Position numbers and translations under genes: made by a program
In this document: piece by piece, positions 1 to 8,430 of the stretch
Layout: each line of letters begins with the position of its first letter
How positions within the stretch are numbered: the first letter of the stretch is position 1
Source: Paenarthrobacter sp. GOM3
GTDB taxonomy: Bacteria > Actinomycetota > Actinomycetes > Actinomycetales > Micrococcaceae
Direction of reading: 5' to 3'
DNA length: 64,000 nucleotides
Assembly (NCBI RefSeq): GCF_018215265.2
Contig: NZ_CP136562.1
Coordinates: 1,922,001 to 1,986,000, forward strand
Notes under the pieces: model-generated
What the model was told of the DNA's origin: nothing
Seen by the model: the letters and a program-made list of their open reading frames with translations, nothing else
The model's database searches: none

Positions 1-364
1 CGGCGAGGGTGGCATAGACGGCGTGGCCCAGTTGCGCCATCCATAGGCCGTGCTCGCGTTCCTTCAGGGTCTTCACCGCTGAAAGGTCAGCGCCTGCGAC
101 CAGGAAATAGGGCTTGCCGGTGACGCCCACGCCCACGATTTCTCCCTTGGATGCCCGCGCTTTGAGGCCTTCCAGGACGCTGCCGAGCTCCACCAGGGTG
201 TTGGGTCCAAGGGTGGTGGGCTTGGAGTGGTCCAAGCCGTTGTCCAGGGTAATCAGCGCAAACGTTCCTGCACCGCCTGGGAGTTCGATGTCCTGGACGT
301 AGGAATGCGTGACGACTTCGTCGGGGAAGAGGGCGGCGAGCTTCTGGAATTCGGCGGCGCTCAT
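1..364 (-). CDS. 3-hydroxyacyl-CoA dehydrogenase/enoyl-CoA hydratase (FadJ/FadB-like), N-terminal part
   Basis: This is the N-terminal end (about 121 residues) of a multifunctional beta-oxidation alpha subunit, cut by the window edge. It begins MSAAEFQKLAALFPDEV and carries a crotonase-type start: ALITLDNGLDHSKPTTLGP followed by GKPYFLVAGADLS, which matches the CoA-binding and oxyanion-hole region of enoyl-CoA hydratases. The start ATG overlaps the stop of the upstream thiolase gene by four bases (ATGA), so the two are translationally coupled. The pair fits the usual FadA-FadJ/FadB complex that hydrates, oxidises and thiolytically cleaves acyl-CoA. The dehydrogenase half lies outside the window and is inferred from the family. 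Confidence 0.8.
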   Translation of the reverse strand, partial: MSAAEFQKLAALFPDEVVTHSYVQDIELPGGAGTFALITLDNGLDHSKPTTLGPNTLVELGSVLEGLKARASKGEIVGVGVTGKPYFLVAGADLSAVKTLKEREHGLWMAQLGHAVYATLA

Positions 365-1632
365 GCTGCGGCTCCTTCGGTGGTGGCTGTGGTGGCCTGG
401 TCGGTGGCAAAAGATTCGTAATCGGCGTGGTGCGGGTTTTCCCAAATCACGGTGGCACCCATACCCAGCCCGATGCACATGGTGGTGATGCCATAGCGGA
501 CCGAGGGGTCCTCTTCGAACTGGCGTGCGAGCTGGTTCATCAAACGAACGCCCGAGGAAGCGAGGGGATGTCCGACGGCGATCGCGCCACCGTAGCGGTT
601 GACCCGGGGATCGTCGTCCGAAATGCCGAAGTGGTCCAGGAAGCTCAGGACCTGGACTGCGAACGCTTCGTTGATTTCGAACAGTCCGATGTCTTCGATG
701 CCCAGGCCGGCGTTCCGGAGGGCTTTCTCTGTGGCGGGGACCGGGCCGATGCCCATGACTTCAGGTTCGACGCCGGCAAAGGCGTAGGAGACGAGGCGCA
801 TTTTGACGGGAAGGCCAAGTTCCTCGGCAGCATCGGCCGAGGCAAGCACTGCGGCCGTGGCGCCGTCGTTCAACCCTGCGGCGTTGCCCGCGGTGACCCG
901 CCCGTGCGCGCGGAATGGAGTGCGAAGCCCGGCAAGGTCCTCAACCGTAGTTCCGGGGCGCGGGGGTTCGTCCGTGGTGTGCAGTGCCCAGCCCTGTCCG
1001 GGTTTCATGGTGGCGACGGGAACCAGGTCATGCTGGATTTGTCCGTTGGAGTAGGCGGCTGCGAGCTTCGCCTGGGAACCGGCCGCGTAGGCGTCCGTCC
1101 GTTCCTTGGTGATTGCGGGGAAGCGGTCGTGCAGGTTCTCGGCGGTGTTGCCCATGTTCAGTGCCGCAGGGTCCACGAGGCGTTCGGACATGAAGCGCGG
1201 ATTGGGGTCCGCTCCGGCGCCCATGGGGTGGTTGCCCATGTGTTCTACGCCGCCAGCGATGACGACGTCGTACGCGCCGAAGCCGATGCCGCTCGCCGTC
1301 GTCGTTACTGCCGTCATGGCGCCTGCGCACATGCGGTCGATCGCGAAGCCGGGAACTGTGCGGGGGAGTCCGGCCAGCAGGGCGGCCGTGCGGCCGATGG
1401 TGAGGCCCTGGTCCCCGGTTTGGGTGGTTGCCGCTATGGCGACCTCGTCCACACGATCGGCGGGCAATGATGGATTGCGCCGCATCAGTTCCCGGATGCA
1501 TTTCACCACGAGGTCATCGGCGCGGGTGCCTGCATAGATGCCCTTTTCCCCGGCCTTGCCGAAGGGGGTGCGGACTCCGTCGACGAAGACGACGTCGCGG
1601 ACGTTCCTCTGGGCGCTGCGTGCTGGACTCAT
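361..1632 (-). CDS. fadA: acetyl-CoA acyltransferase (thiolase)
   Basis: The 423-residue product has normal thiolase length and all expected catalytic elements. The nucleophilic Cys lies near residue 102 in AIDRMCAGAM, the general-base His is in AVGHPLASSG, and the second Cys is in TMCIGLGMGATV near the C-terminus; GLNDGA is also present. It cleaves 3-ketoacyl-CoA to acetyl-CoA and a shortened acyl-CoA, or runs the reverse condensation. It is the first gene of a minus-strand pair with the FadJ/FadB-like gene, joined by an ATGA overlap. A short inverted repeat lies about 70 bases upstream and may be an operator. Exact substrate length preference cannot be read from sequence. Confidence 0.92.
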   Translation of the reverse strand: MSPARSAQRNVRDVVFVDGVRTPFGKAGEKGIYAGTRADDLVVKCIRELMRRNPSLPADRVDEVAIAATTQTGDQGLTIGRTAALLAGLPRTVPGFAIDRMCAGAMTAVTTTASGIGFGAYDVVIAGGVEHMGNHPMGAGADPNPRFMSERLVDPAALNMGNTAENLHDRFPAITKERTDAYAAGSQAKLAAAYSNGQIQHDLVPVATMKPGQGWALHTTDEPPRPGTTVEDLAGLRTPFRAHGRVTAGNAAGLNDGATAAVLASADAAEELGLPVKMRLVSYAFAGVEPEVMGIGPVPATEKALRNAGLGIEDIGLFEINEAFAVQVLSFLDHFGISDDDPRVNRYGGAIAVGHPLASSGVRLMNQLARQFEEDPSVRYGITTMCIGLGMGATVIWENPHHADYESFATDQATTATTEGAAA

Positions 1633-1702
1633 GTATTAACTCCTCGTTGAGACATGGCGCCGGAGGCCGCGCTGCGGGCATCCGGTTGGCATTGATGGCA
1701 AT

Positions 1703-1718
1703 GTTACTCGTGGGTAAC
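1703..1718. promoter_or_regulatory. candidate operator upstream of fadA
   Basis: An inverted repeat GTTAC-6-GTAAC sits between the rnd terminator and the fadA start. Its place in a short promoter region and its dyad form suit a TetR-type repressor of fatty-acid degradation, but no regulator gene lies beside it and only 10 bases are paired. Confidence 0.3.
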
Positions 1719-1768
1719 TTAGCTTGCAAGGCTGGCCGACGCGAGACCGTCACGCTGTGGGAAAACGA

Positions 1769-1806
1769 AAGCCCGCCACCCGAACCGGGGTTCGGGTGGC
1801 GGGCTT
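1769..1806 (-). terminator. rho-independent terminator after rnd
   Basis: A perfect 16-bp stem (AAGCCCGCCACCCGAA and its complement) encloses a 6-base loop. Read on the minus strand it lies just past the rnd stop and is followed by a T-rich stretch, CTTTCGTTTTC. It separates rnd from fadA. Confidence 0.85.
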
Positions 1807-1818
1807 GAATCAGCACGC

Positions 1819-3144
1819 TCAGCTGGCTTCCTTGGACTTCGTTTCCTTGGCTGGAAGCGGTTCGGGGTTCAAGCACGCTGCGGTGAGGATCGGGGCGGTC
1901 AAGGAAATCTGCCACTCCCGGGCGCCCAAGGACCGCAACTCGGCGGAGACCGATTCGAGCGCAACGTCCGCCGGTGGCCGCCAGGTGATCCGGCGCAGGT
2001 AGTCCGGGGTCAGGAGGTTCTCGACAGGAAGGTTGAGTTCCTCTGCGAGGGCCTGCAGTGCGGGCCGGGCGGTGGCCAGGCGTGCCGCGGCCTCGGGATC
2101 CCGGTCCACCCACACCCTGGGAGGTGGCGGCGCGTTGGTGGGCAAGTGCAGGGGCGGGAGGTCCGTGAGGGTCCTGGCAATAGTGATGCACCGCAACCAG
2201 CGTGGGGCCTCGCGTTGAGCGGACCGGCCATGGAATCCCTTGGTAGCCAGAAGCTGCGGGACCGTGGTGGGCATGGCTTTGGCAGCGGCCACGAGGGCGG
2301 AGTCCGGAATCAGCCGGCCGGGTGCGACGTCTCGTTTGCGGGCCAGTTGATCGCGTTCCTGCCAGAGTTCCCGGACAGCGGCCAGCTGGCGGCGGTCGCG
2401 GATCTGGTGGAGGCCGGACGTCTTGCGCCATGGATCGACGCGCGGCGGGGAAATTCCCGCGGCAAGGATTCCAGCGAATTCCTGTTCGGCGTAATCGAGC
2501 TTGCCGTCCGCTTCGAGCAATTCGATCAGCTCTTCGCGGAGTTCGGCGAGGACCTCGACGTCCAAGGCGGCGTATCGCAGCCACGGCTCGGGCAGGGGGC
2601 GGGTGGACCAGTCAGCCGCGGAGTGCTCCTTGGCGAGGCCGAACCCGAGGAGTTGCTCGATCACGGCAGCGAGTCCGACGCGGGGGAGGCCTGCAAGTCG
2701 GGCAGCAAGTTCAGTGTCGAAAAGTTTGTCAGGCCACATGCCCAGCTCCGAAAGGCAGGGCAGGTCCTGGGTGGCCGCGTGCAGGATCCATTCGACGCCC
2801 CTGAGGGCGTCGTTGATGATGGCCAGATCGTCGAAGGGCTCGGGATCGATCAGCCAGGTGCCGGCGCCTTCACGCCGGATCTGGACAAGGAAAGCGCGTT
2901 GGCCGTAGCGGAAGCCTGAGGCGCGCTCAGCGTCCACTCCTGCCGGTCCCGTCCCAGCGGCGATGGCGGCGGCGCACCGCTCCAAACCGGCCGGGGTGTC
3001 GATGACAACCGGCACGCCTTCGCGCGGGGTGTCAAGATCAATAATTTCAGGGACGTGGCTGTCGAAGCCGTCAACCTTGATGTGGGTGGTGGTTTCAGCA
3101 GCCGGATCGCCGGCTGTGGTGTTTTCCGGATTTTCAGGGGTCAT
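1819..3144 (-). CDS. rnd: ribonuclease D (DEDD 3'-5' exonuclease with HRDC domain)
   Basis: The 441-residue protein has a DEDD exonuclease fold after a 25-residue N-terminal tail. The first acidic pair is in GVDAERASGFRYG, the second motif is around DLPCLSELGMWPDKLFDTELAA, and the third is YAALDVEVL. An HRDC domain follows around residues 235-310 (RQLAAVRELWQERDQLA). The enzyme trims 3' ends of structured RNAs such as tRNA precursors. The neighbour DUF3000 gene lies 80 bases upstream on the same strand; that pairing is common in Actinobacteria. The C-terminus ends in a Lys/Glu-rich tail before a strong terminator. Confidence 0.9.
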   Translation of the reverse strand: MTPENPENTTAGDPAAETTTHIKVDGFDSHVPEIIDLDTPREGVPVVIDTPAGLERCAAAIAAGTGPAGVDAERASGFRYGQRAFLVQIRREGAGTWLIDPEPFDDLAIINDALRGVEWILHAATQDLPCLSELGMWPDKLFDTELAARLAGLPRVGLAAVIEQLLGFGLAKEHSAADWSTRPLPEPWLRYAALDVEVLAELREELIELLEADGKLDYAEQEFAGILAAGISPPRVDPWRKTSGLHQIRDRRQLAAVRELWQERDQLARKRDVAPGRLIPDSALVAAAKAMPTTVPQLLATKGFHGRSAQREAPRWLRCITIARTLTDLPPLHLPTNAPPPPRVWVDRDPEAAARLATARPALQALAEELNLPVENLLTPDYLRRITWRPPADVALESVSAELRSLGAREWQISLTAPILTAACLNPEPLPAKETKSKEAS

Positions 3145-3224
3145 GGTGGCTTAAGCTTACCGATTCCCGTCACAACGGTATGCTGCGGGGGCGGCGGCGA
3201 AGCGGCCAGTGGAATGTTCCGGGG

Positions 3225-3881
3225 TCAATTGAGCCTCCTGTTGGGTAGTCCGGTGACGCCTGGCGGAAGGGGCGGCAGTCCGGCGAAGGTACAGACCATG
3301 TCGGACCACGCTTCCAAATGGGCTTGGACGTCGGCGCTTGCGGGTGTCCAGGAGGCGCGAAGCTCGATGTCGATGGTGTCCGGCCGCTCTGCCAGGGTGC
3401 CGAAGCTTTCGGAGAGGATCCTGGTGGCGGTGCCTCCGGCCGCACGATGGGGAGCCGCATGGTTCTCCAGCGCATCCACCAGCCACGTCCAGGCAACGGA
3501 GCCCAGCATGGCATCGTTCCCCATCTCGGCGTCCATCTGGGCCCGGATGTACGTGACAATGCGGAATTCGCCCTCCCACACCGCGGACCCGTCGGGGTCA
3601 TGCAGGAGGATGAAGCGGCCCGTAGCGAGCTCGTCGTCGTCATCCGTGGACGGACTGTTGGCGTGGCTCTGGGCGAAAGCCTTGGCTGCTGGTCCATGGA
3701 CAGGGACCTGCCGGGTAGCTGCAGTGGGGCTGAACACTTCCGCTCCCAGGGCCACGGCGTAGGGCGCCAGCCGGGCGGGGGCAGGGATCTCCTCAAGCCG
3801 CAGTTCGCTGCGGCATTGTGCTTTGCGTAGTGTTCCCAGGGCGAAGAGAAAGTCCGCGGGAACCTGTGCGAGGGCGTTCAC
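3225..3881 (-). CDS. DUF3000 family protein
   Basis: The 218-residue protein matches the actinobacterial DUF3000 family as I know it: small, soluble, adjacent to rnd, with an acidic low-complexity insert (STDDDDE, around residue 80) and a C-terminal proline-rich end. Function is unknown. No catalytic motif, signal peptide or membrane segment is visible. The start is a GTG placed directly against GCGAGG, and the start region lies in a small hairpin, so the exact start is uncertain. The family call rests on overall sequence character and the neighbouring rnd gene. Confidence 0.75.
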   Translation of the reverse strand: MNALAQVPADFLFALGTLRKAQCRSELRLEEIPAPARLAPYAVALGAEVFSPTAATRQVPVHGPAAKAFAQSHANSPSTDDDDELATGRFILLHDPDGSAVWEGEFRIVTYIRAQMDAEMGNDAMLGSVAWTWLVDALENHAAPHRAAGGTATRILSESFGTLAERPDTIDIELRASWTPASADVQAHLEAWSDMVCTFAGLPPLPPGVTGLPNRRLN

Positions 3882-3894
3882 CCTCGCAGGTTAT

Positions 3895-3938
3895 GCGTTC
3901 GGGGCGGCGATTCTACGCAGGCTCGCCGCCCCGGAGCG
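3895..3938 (-). terminator. probable terminator after the threonine aldolase operon
   Basis: A 10-bp GC-rich stem (GGGGCGGCGA with TCGCCGCCCC) with a 12-base loop and a partly paired outer extension lies just after the ltaE stop. It has no clear T tract, so termination is inferred from position and strength. Confidence 0.45.
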
Positions 3939-3944
3939 CAAGGG

Positions 3945-5057
3945 TTATTTGGACCCGAGCTCGCGCCGGATCCCTTCGACGAACGCGTCGATGTCCTCCG
4001 GCGTGGTGTCGAAGGAGCACATCCAGCGGACTTCGCGTCGGGCGGCGTCCCAGTCATAGAACGCGAATGACTTCCGAAGCCGGTCCGCTACGCCCTCCGG
4101 GAGGATGGCGAACACTCCGTTGGACTGGGTCGCCTGGGTGGGTTCAACGCCGTCGATCGCTTCCACGGCTGTGCGGAGGCGGGCCGCCATGGCGTTGGCG
4201 TGCGCGGCGGACCGCAGCCACAGGCCGTCTTCGAGCAAGGCGATGAACTGGGCGGAGATGAACCGCATCTTCGACGCGAGTTGCATGTTCATTTTGCGCA
4301 GGAACTTCAGGCCGTCGGCTGCCTCAGGGTTCAGGGCCACCACGACCTCACCGAAAAGCAGCCCGTTCTTGGTGCCGCCGAAGGAGAGGATGTCCACGCC
4401 GGCGTCGCGGGTGAAGGCGCGCAGGGGGACTCCAAGGTGGGCTGCCGCGTTGGCCAGCCGGGCTCCGTCCATGTGCAGCTTCATGCCCTTGGCGTGGGCG
4501 TGGTCGGCAATGGCGCGCACTTCCGCGGGCGTGTAGCAGGTGCCCAGTTCCGTGGTTTGGGTGATGGAAACGGCAAGGGGCTGGGCGCGGTGCTCGTCGC
4601 CCCAGCCCCACGCTTCGCGGTCGATCAGCTCAGGGGTGAGCTTGCCGTCGTCGGTGGGTACCTGGAGGAGCTTGATTCCACCGACGCGCTCCGGCGCCCC
4701 ATTTTCGTCCATGTTGATGTGCGCGGTGGATGCGCAGATGACGGCACCCCACCGTGGAAGCAGGGACTGCAGGGACAGGACGTTGGCACCCGTGCCGTTG
4801 AACACCGGGAAGCTCTCAATCCCGGGCCCGAATTGTTGCTCCAAGACCTCCTGGAGCCTGGCCGTGTACACGTCCTCGCCATAGGAAACCTGGTGGCCAC
4901 CATTGGCCGCTGCCAAGGCAGCAAGGACTTCCGGGTGCACGCCGGAATAATTGTCCGAAGCAAATCCACGGACCGACGGATCGTGCAGTTGTACAGGCCC
5001 GGCCGAGCCGGGGGCGCTGTGGATTGCCTCTGTTGTGCTTGTCACTGGTTCGTTCAC
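3945..5057 (-). CDS. ltaE: low-specificity L-threonine aldolase
   Basis: The 370-residue PLP fold-type I enzyme carries the threonine aldolase Schiff-base segment SFGGTKNGLLFGEVV, with the lysine in TKNG. It also has the N-terminal signature FASDNYSGVHPEVL and the substrate-pocket segment LHMDGARLANAA. It splits L-threonine or allo-threonine to glycine and acetaldehyde. It is the last gene of a three-gene minus-strand operon after DUF6421 and an SDR oxidoreductase, with only about 10 bases to the SDR stop. Stereospecificity cannot be decided by eye. Confidence 0.9.
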   Translation of the reverse strand: MNEPVTSTTEAIHSAPGSAGPVQLHDPSVRGFASDNYSGVHPEVLAALAAANGGHQVSYGEDVYTARLQEVLEQQFGPGIESFPVFNGTGANVLSLQSLLPRWGAVICASTAHINMDENGAPERVGGIKLLQVPTDDGKLTPELIDREAWGWGDEHRAQPLAVSITQTTELGTCYTPAEVRAIADHAHAKGMKLHMDGARLANAAAHLGVPLRAFTRDAGVDILSFGGTKNGLLFGEVVVALNPEAADGLKFLRKMNMQLASKMRFISAQFIALLEDGLWLRSAAHANAMAARLRTAVEAIDGVEPTQATQSNGVFAILPEGVADRLRKSFAFYDWDAARREVRWMCSFDTTPEDIDAFVEGIRRELGSK

Positions 5058-5067
5058 GCTTTCAAGT

Positions 5068-5796
5068 CTATTTGGCCAGCAGGATGCGCTGGCCGTTCAG
5101 TTCGCTGGCAGCTTGTTCAAAAAGTTCGACGACGGCGGCAGCCAGGTCTTCGACGTCCGTGTACCCGGGGAATCGCCGTTCGGGATGCGCCTCCCGCATG
5201 CCGGCGTCGACGAGGGCCTTGACCACGAAAACCAGCGCGGCGCTGTGCTGCTCGGTGGGCGCATCCTTGTTGCCGGATTGTTCCCGGCGGAAACCGTCGG
5301 CCACCGCCAGGGTCCAGGCTTCCGCGGCAGCCTTCGCGGCAGCGTAGCTGGCGGCTGCGGCCGTTGGTGCCGAGGCGCTGGTGGACGACACCATGGCGAG
5401 CCGTCCGTGCGCCGATGCTTCGAGTTGGCCGTAGAAGACCCTGGAGACGTTGCGCAGCGTCGTCACGGCGCTTCGTTCCATCGAGTCCCAGTCGTCGTCG
5501 CTTTGATCCTGTATTCCGCTCGCGCCACGCCAACCGCCGACGAGGTGGATGACTCCGTCGACGCCCCCAATGCGCAGCTGTTCGATGTCGGAAGCCAAGT
5601 GGCGGACGGCCTCGAGGCTGGCGAGGTCGCACACAAGCGGTGTGACGTCCTGCCCTGTTTCTGCCGCCGCGGCCTTGATGCGGGCTTCATCGGAACCCAC
5701 TGTGATGACGCGGTGTCCGGCCTTGGCCAGTGCCCGGGCGGCAGCAACGCCCGAAGCGCTGCTGCCGCCCGTCACCAGGATGGTCAATGCGGTCAT
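5068..5796 (-). CDS. SDR-family NAD(P)-dependent oxidoreductase
   Basis: The 242-residue protein is a short-chain dehydrogenase/reductase. Its Rossmann start is ILVTGGSSASGVAAARAL, a variant of the usual TGxxxGIG. The catalytic pair lies in SSTSASAPTAAAASYAAAKAA, giving Ser, then Tyr and Lys in YAAAK. Substrate is unknown. Its start overlaps the stop of the DUF6421 gene by one base (TGATG), and it runs into ltaE after about 10 bases, so the three genes are probably co-transcribed. Altered spacing in the glycine motif is unusual but seen in divergent SDRs. Confidence 0.8.
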   Translation of the reverse strand: MTALTILVTGGSSASGVAAARALAKAGHRVITVGSDEARIKAAAAETGQDVTPLVCDLASLEAVRHLASDIEQLRIGGVDGVIHLVGGWRGASGIQDQSDDDWDSMERSAVTTLRNVSRVFYGQLEASAHGRLAMVSSTSASAPTAAAASYAAAKAAAEAWTLAVADGFRREQSGNKDAPTEQHSAALVFVVKALVDAGMREAHPERRFPGYTDVEDLAAAVVELFEQAASELNGQRILLAK

Positions 5797-7163
5797 CAGG
5801 CAGCCGTCGAACCGGTGATGCCGGTGGTGGATTCGATCACGGGACGCATCTTCTTCTCCAGTGCTTCGTAGAACATGGACAGCGGGAACTCATCGTCCAG
5901 GACCTGGTCCGTGAGGCCACGGGGCGGACCATCCAGCGGCAAGGCGTCCGGGCCCTTCGCCCAAACGGACGCCGGGTGCGGAGTGACCGTGCTCGAAATG
6001 AGCCCGTAGGCGGCCAGCCAGTGCGCTGCCTTCGGACGGTCGATGGAACGCCAGTATAGTTCTTCGATCTGTGCACCAAGCTCCACCACGACGCCGGCTG
6101 CTTCGTCCCAGTCGATGCTGAGCTTGCTGTCTGTCCAATGCAGGACGCGGTGCTGGTGCATCCAGGCGAACAGGAGCTGGCCGCCGAGTCCGTCGTAGTT
6201 GCGGACACGGCTTCCGGTGATGGCGAAACGGAAGATCCGATCGAAAATGACGGCGTACTGCACCAGTTTTGCGTGCTTGCGGGCATCGGGGTCGGCGGTT
6301 TCGTCCTTTTCAATCCGGACGGATTCCCGGAAGGCGGTGAGGTCGCAGCGCAGTTCCTCGAGCGAGTAGAGGAAGAACGGCATCCGTTGCTTGATCATGA
6401 ACGGGTCGAAGGGCAGGTCACCGCGCATGTGCGTACGGTCGTGGATCAGGTCCCACATCACGAACGTGCGCTGGGTGAGTTCCTGGTCGGAGATCAGCTC
6501 GGCCGCGTCCGCAGGCAGTTCCAGGGACGTGGTCTCGGCGGCTGCCTTGAGGACGCGGCGGAAACGGGCGGCCTCGCGGTCGGCGAAAATGGCACCCCAG
6601 GTGAATGTCGGCGTCTCCCGGACCGCGACGGTCTCGGGGAAGAGGACCGCGGAGTTGGTGTCGTAGCCGGGAGTGAAATCGACGAACCGGATGGGCACGA
6701 AGAGCTTGTTCGAGTAGTCGCCTGCTTCCAGGCCATCAATGAACTCCGGCCAGATGACCTCGATCAGGACCGCCTCAACCAGCCTGTTGGTGCTGCCGTT
6801 CTGCGTATACATGGGGAAGACCACCAGGTGCTGGAGTCCGTCAACGCGCTGCTCCTGCGGCTGGAAGGCCTGGAGGGAGTCAAGGAAATCCGGAACGCCG
6901 AAGCCTTCGGCTGCCCACCGGCCGAAGTCTTCGACCAGCAGTTCCAGGTAACGGGCGTCGTGGGGAAAGTGTGGGGCCAACGCGGTGATGGCCTCGGAGA
7001 TGGTGGCTACGAGGGCAGCTGCCTCGCTGTGGACGGCCGGATCGGCAATGGAGCCGTCCTTTTCCTGGTGGGCCTGCAGGGCGGTGGCTGCAGCCTTGAG
7101 GGAGGTCCACTCGGCGTTGTCGGCGGTGACACGCGGGAGGGTGGGGGTGGCGGTAATCGTCAT
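5796..7163 (-). CDS. DUF6421 family protein
   Basis: This 455-residue soluble protein is of unknown function and I place it in the DUF6421 family known from Actinobacteria. It is rich in acidic and aromatic residues, with conserved-looking blocks such as WAAEGFGVPDFLDSL, DLIHDRTHMRGDLPFDPFMI and GGQLLFAWMHQHRVLHWTD. The paired His and Asp residues in DRTHMRGD and WMHQHRVLHWTD could bind metal, but that is a guess. No signal peptide or membrane span is visible. It heads the operon with the SDR and threonine aldolase genes, which hints at a link to aldehyde or amino acid metabolism. Confidence 0.65.
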   Translation of the reverse strand: MTITATPTLPRVTADNAEWTSLKAAATALQAHQEKDGSIADPAVHSEAAALVATISEAITALAPHFPHDARYLELLVEDFGRWAAEGFGVPDFLDSLQAFQPQEQRVDGLQHLVVFPMYTQNGSTNRLVEAVLIEVIWPEFIDGLEAGDYSNKLFVPIRFVDFTPGYDTNSAVLFPETVAVRETPTFTWGAIFADREAARFRRVLKAAAETTSLELPADAAELISDQELTQRTFVMWDLIHDRTHMRGDLPFDPFMIKQRMPFFLYSLEELRCDLTAFRESVRIEKDETADPDARKHAKLVQYAVIFDRIFRFAITGSRVRNYDGLGGQLLFAWMHQHRVLHWTDSKLSIDWDEAAGVVVELGAQIEELYWRSIDRPKAAHWLAAYGLISSTVTPHPASVWAKGPDALPLDGPPRGLTDQVLDDEFPLSMFYEALEKKMRPVIESTTGITGSTAA

Positions 7164-7328
7164 GGAACTCGGCCCTTTCGAAGTAGTAATTGCTTCTGGG
7201 CCGAGCGTAGCAAGCGAAAAGTATCGCTAATTCAAAATCGGGCTGAGCATAAGAAACTCTTGCTCATAGGGTTGGGGAAAGGCATCCGAGGTCAAGTACG
7301 CACCAGCTGAAGCCTGTCGGGAAAGCGC

Positions 7329-7356
7329 CGGACGGACCGCCTGGGCGATCCGTCCG
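7329..7356 (-). terminator. probable terminator after msrB
   Basis: An 8-bp inverted repeat (CGGACGGA with TCCGTCCG, 12-base loop) lies just beyond the msrB stop. A short pyrimidine-rich stretch follows on the minus strand. Support is structural only. Confidence 0.5.
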
Positions 7357-7363
7357 AAACCGT

Positions 7364-7822
7364 TCAGCCCTCTTCCGGGTTCACCAGGCGGAGGGAGATG
7401 GAGTTGATGCAGAAGCGCTGGTCAGTCGGGGTGTCGTAACCCTCGCCATCGAAAACGTGTCCCAGATGCGAATCACAGGTGGCACAGCGAACTTCCACCC
7501 TGTCCATGCCCATGGTCCGATCGTGGAGATACTTGACAGTGCCCTCGGCCAGGGGTGCCCAGAAGGACGGCCAGCCACAGTGGGAATCGAACTTTTCCTG
7601 GCTGGTGAACAACTGGCTGCCACACGCCCGGCACTGATAGACGCCCTCGGTATGGGTGTCCCAGTATTCGCCGGTGTAAGGCCGTTCCGTACCGGCTTGC
7701 CGCAGGACCCGGAATTCCTCCGGCGTCAACTCCTCACGCCACTGGGCGTCGGTCTTCTCCACGGCCGCAGATGATGTCTTGCTGGTGTTCTCAGGAGTGT
7801 TCATGTCTTGTCCAACGCTCAC
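7364..7822 (-). CDS. msrB: peptide-methionine (R)-S-oxide reductase
   Basis: The product (152 residues, or 146 from the internal ATG at 7804) is a complete zinc-type MsrB. It shows the two zinc CxxC motifs (YQCRACGSQLF and VRCATCDSHLGHVF), the substrate motif HCGWPSFW, and the catalytic Cys in RFCINSISLRL. It reduces methionine-R-sulfoxide in oxidised proteins. The GTG start at 7822 overlaps the stop of the upstream gene by four bases; the ATG six codons later is an equally possible start. Coupling to the upstream gene is likely in either case. Confidence 0.92.
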   Translation of the reverse strand: MSVGQDMNTPENTSKTSSAAVEKTDAQWREELTPEEFRVLRQAGTERPYTGEYWDTHTEGVYQCRACGSQLFTSQEKFDSHCGWPSFWAPLAEGTVKYLHDRTMGMDRVEVRCATCDSHLGHVFDGEGYDTPTDQRFCINSISLRLVNPEEG

Positions 7823-8310
7823 GAGTCGCCGATAAATCCCGAACCCGCGTACAGGTGCAATACCGGAAGCCCCAGCTGATCCTGCGCCTTATTGGCCCAG
7901 TCCGTATGCAAGGTATCGGCTATCGCGTGCGGTCGCGTCACAACAACGGCCTGTGCGGCGTCCAACGAGCGGACCTTGGACACCAGGCCAGCCACGGCAC
8001 CGCCGTCGACGACCTCCCCGGTAACTCCGCCACCCAAACCGGCCAACGCCGCCAGCGAGGCCGCGAGCGTCTCCGAAGCCTCGGCACGCTCTACCGCAGG
8101 GTCAGGTGATTGCGCAGTGAGGTCGCGGAACGCCTTGGCGATGTCGAGCAAAGAGAGGTTCTCCAGGAAGTCCACCAGGAGATGCCGCTCGGTATTGGAG
8201 GGGACCAACACAACCAAGGGCGCGTCACCGCCGTCGAGCAGTTTGGAAATATTTACACGGTCGTCGGGGCCAAGGGGCTCTTCCGTCAGGATGACTATGG
8301 GATCGCTCAT
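7819..8310 (-). CDS. hypothetical soluble protein
   Basis: A 163-residue protein from the ATG at 8310, starting MSDPIVILTEEPLGPDDR. I do not recognise its family. It looks like a compact alpha/beta protein: an N-terminal beta strand, PLVVLVPSNTERHLLVDFLENLSL, a central Ala/Gly-rich helix region with a GGGVTGEVVDGG turn, and VVVTRPHAIADTLHTDW near the end. No membrane segment is visible. An upstream extension to 8397 exists but reads as poor coding sequence. It overlaps msrB, so a redox or stress role is conceivable but unsupported. Confidence 0.6.
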   Translation of the reverse strand: MSDPIVILTEEPLGPDDRVNISKLLDGGDAPLVVLVPSNTERHLLVDFLENLSLLDIAKAFRDLTAQSPDPAVERAEASETLAASLAALAGLGGGVTGEVVDGGAVAGLVSKVRSLDAAQAVVVTRPHAIADTLHTDWANKAQDQLGLPVLHLYAGSGFIGDS

Positions 8311-8430
8311 GGCTACAGCGTAGTCCCGGGCAACGGGCCCCGGCAGGCTTTCGGCCCCGAATCCGCCCACGGGGCGCCGCGCTGACCGCACCTGCACAAG
8401 GCGGTGCCCGGAAAAGGCAACAATGGAACC

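Noticed and set aside
6138..7310. 390-codon open frame on the plus strand
   Set aside because: Antisense to the DUF6421 gene; the minus-strand gene is supported by its one-base overlap with the SDR gene.
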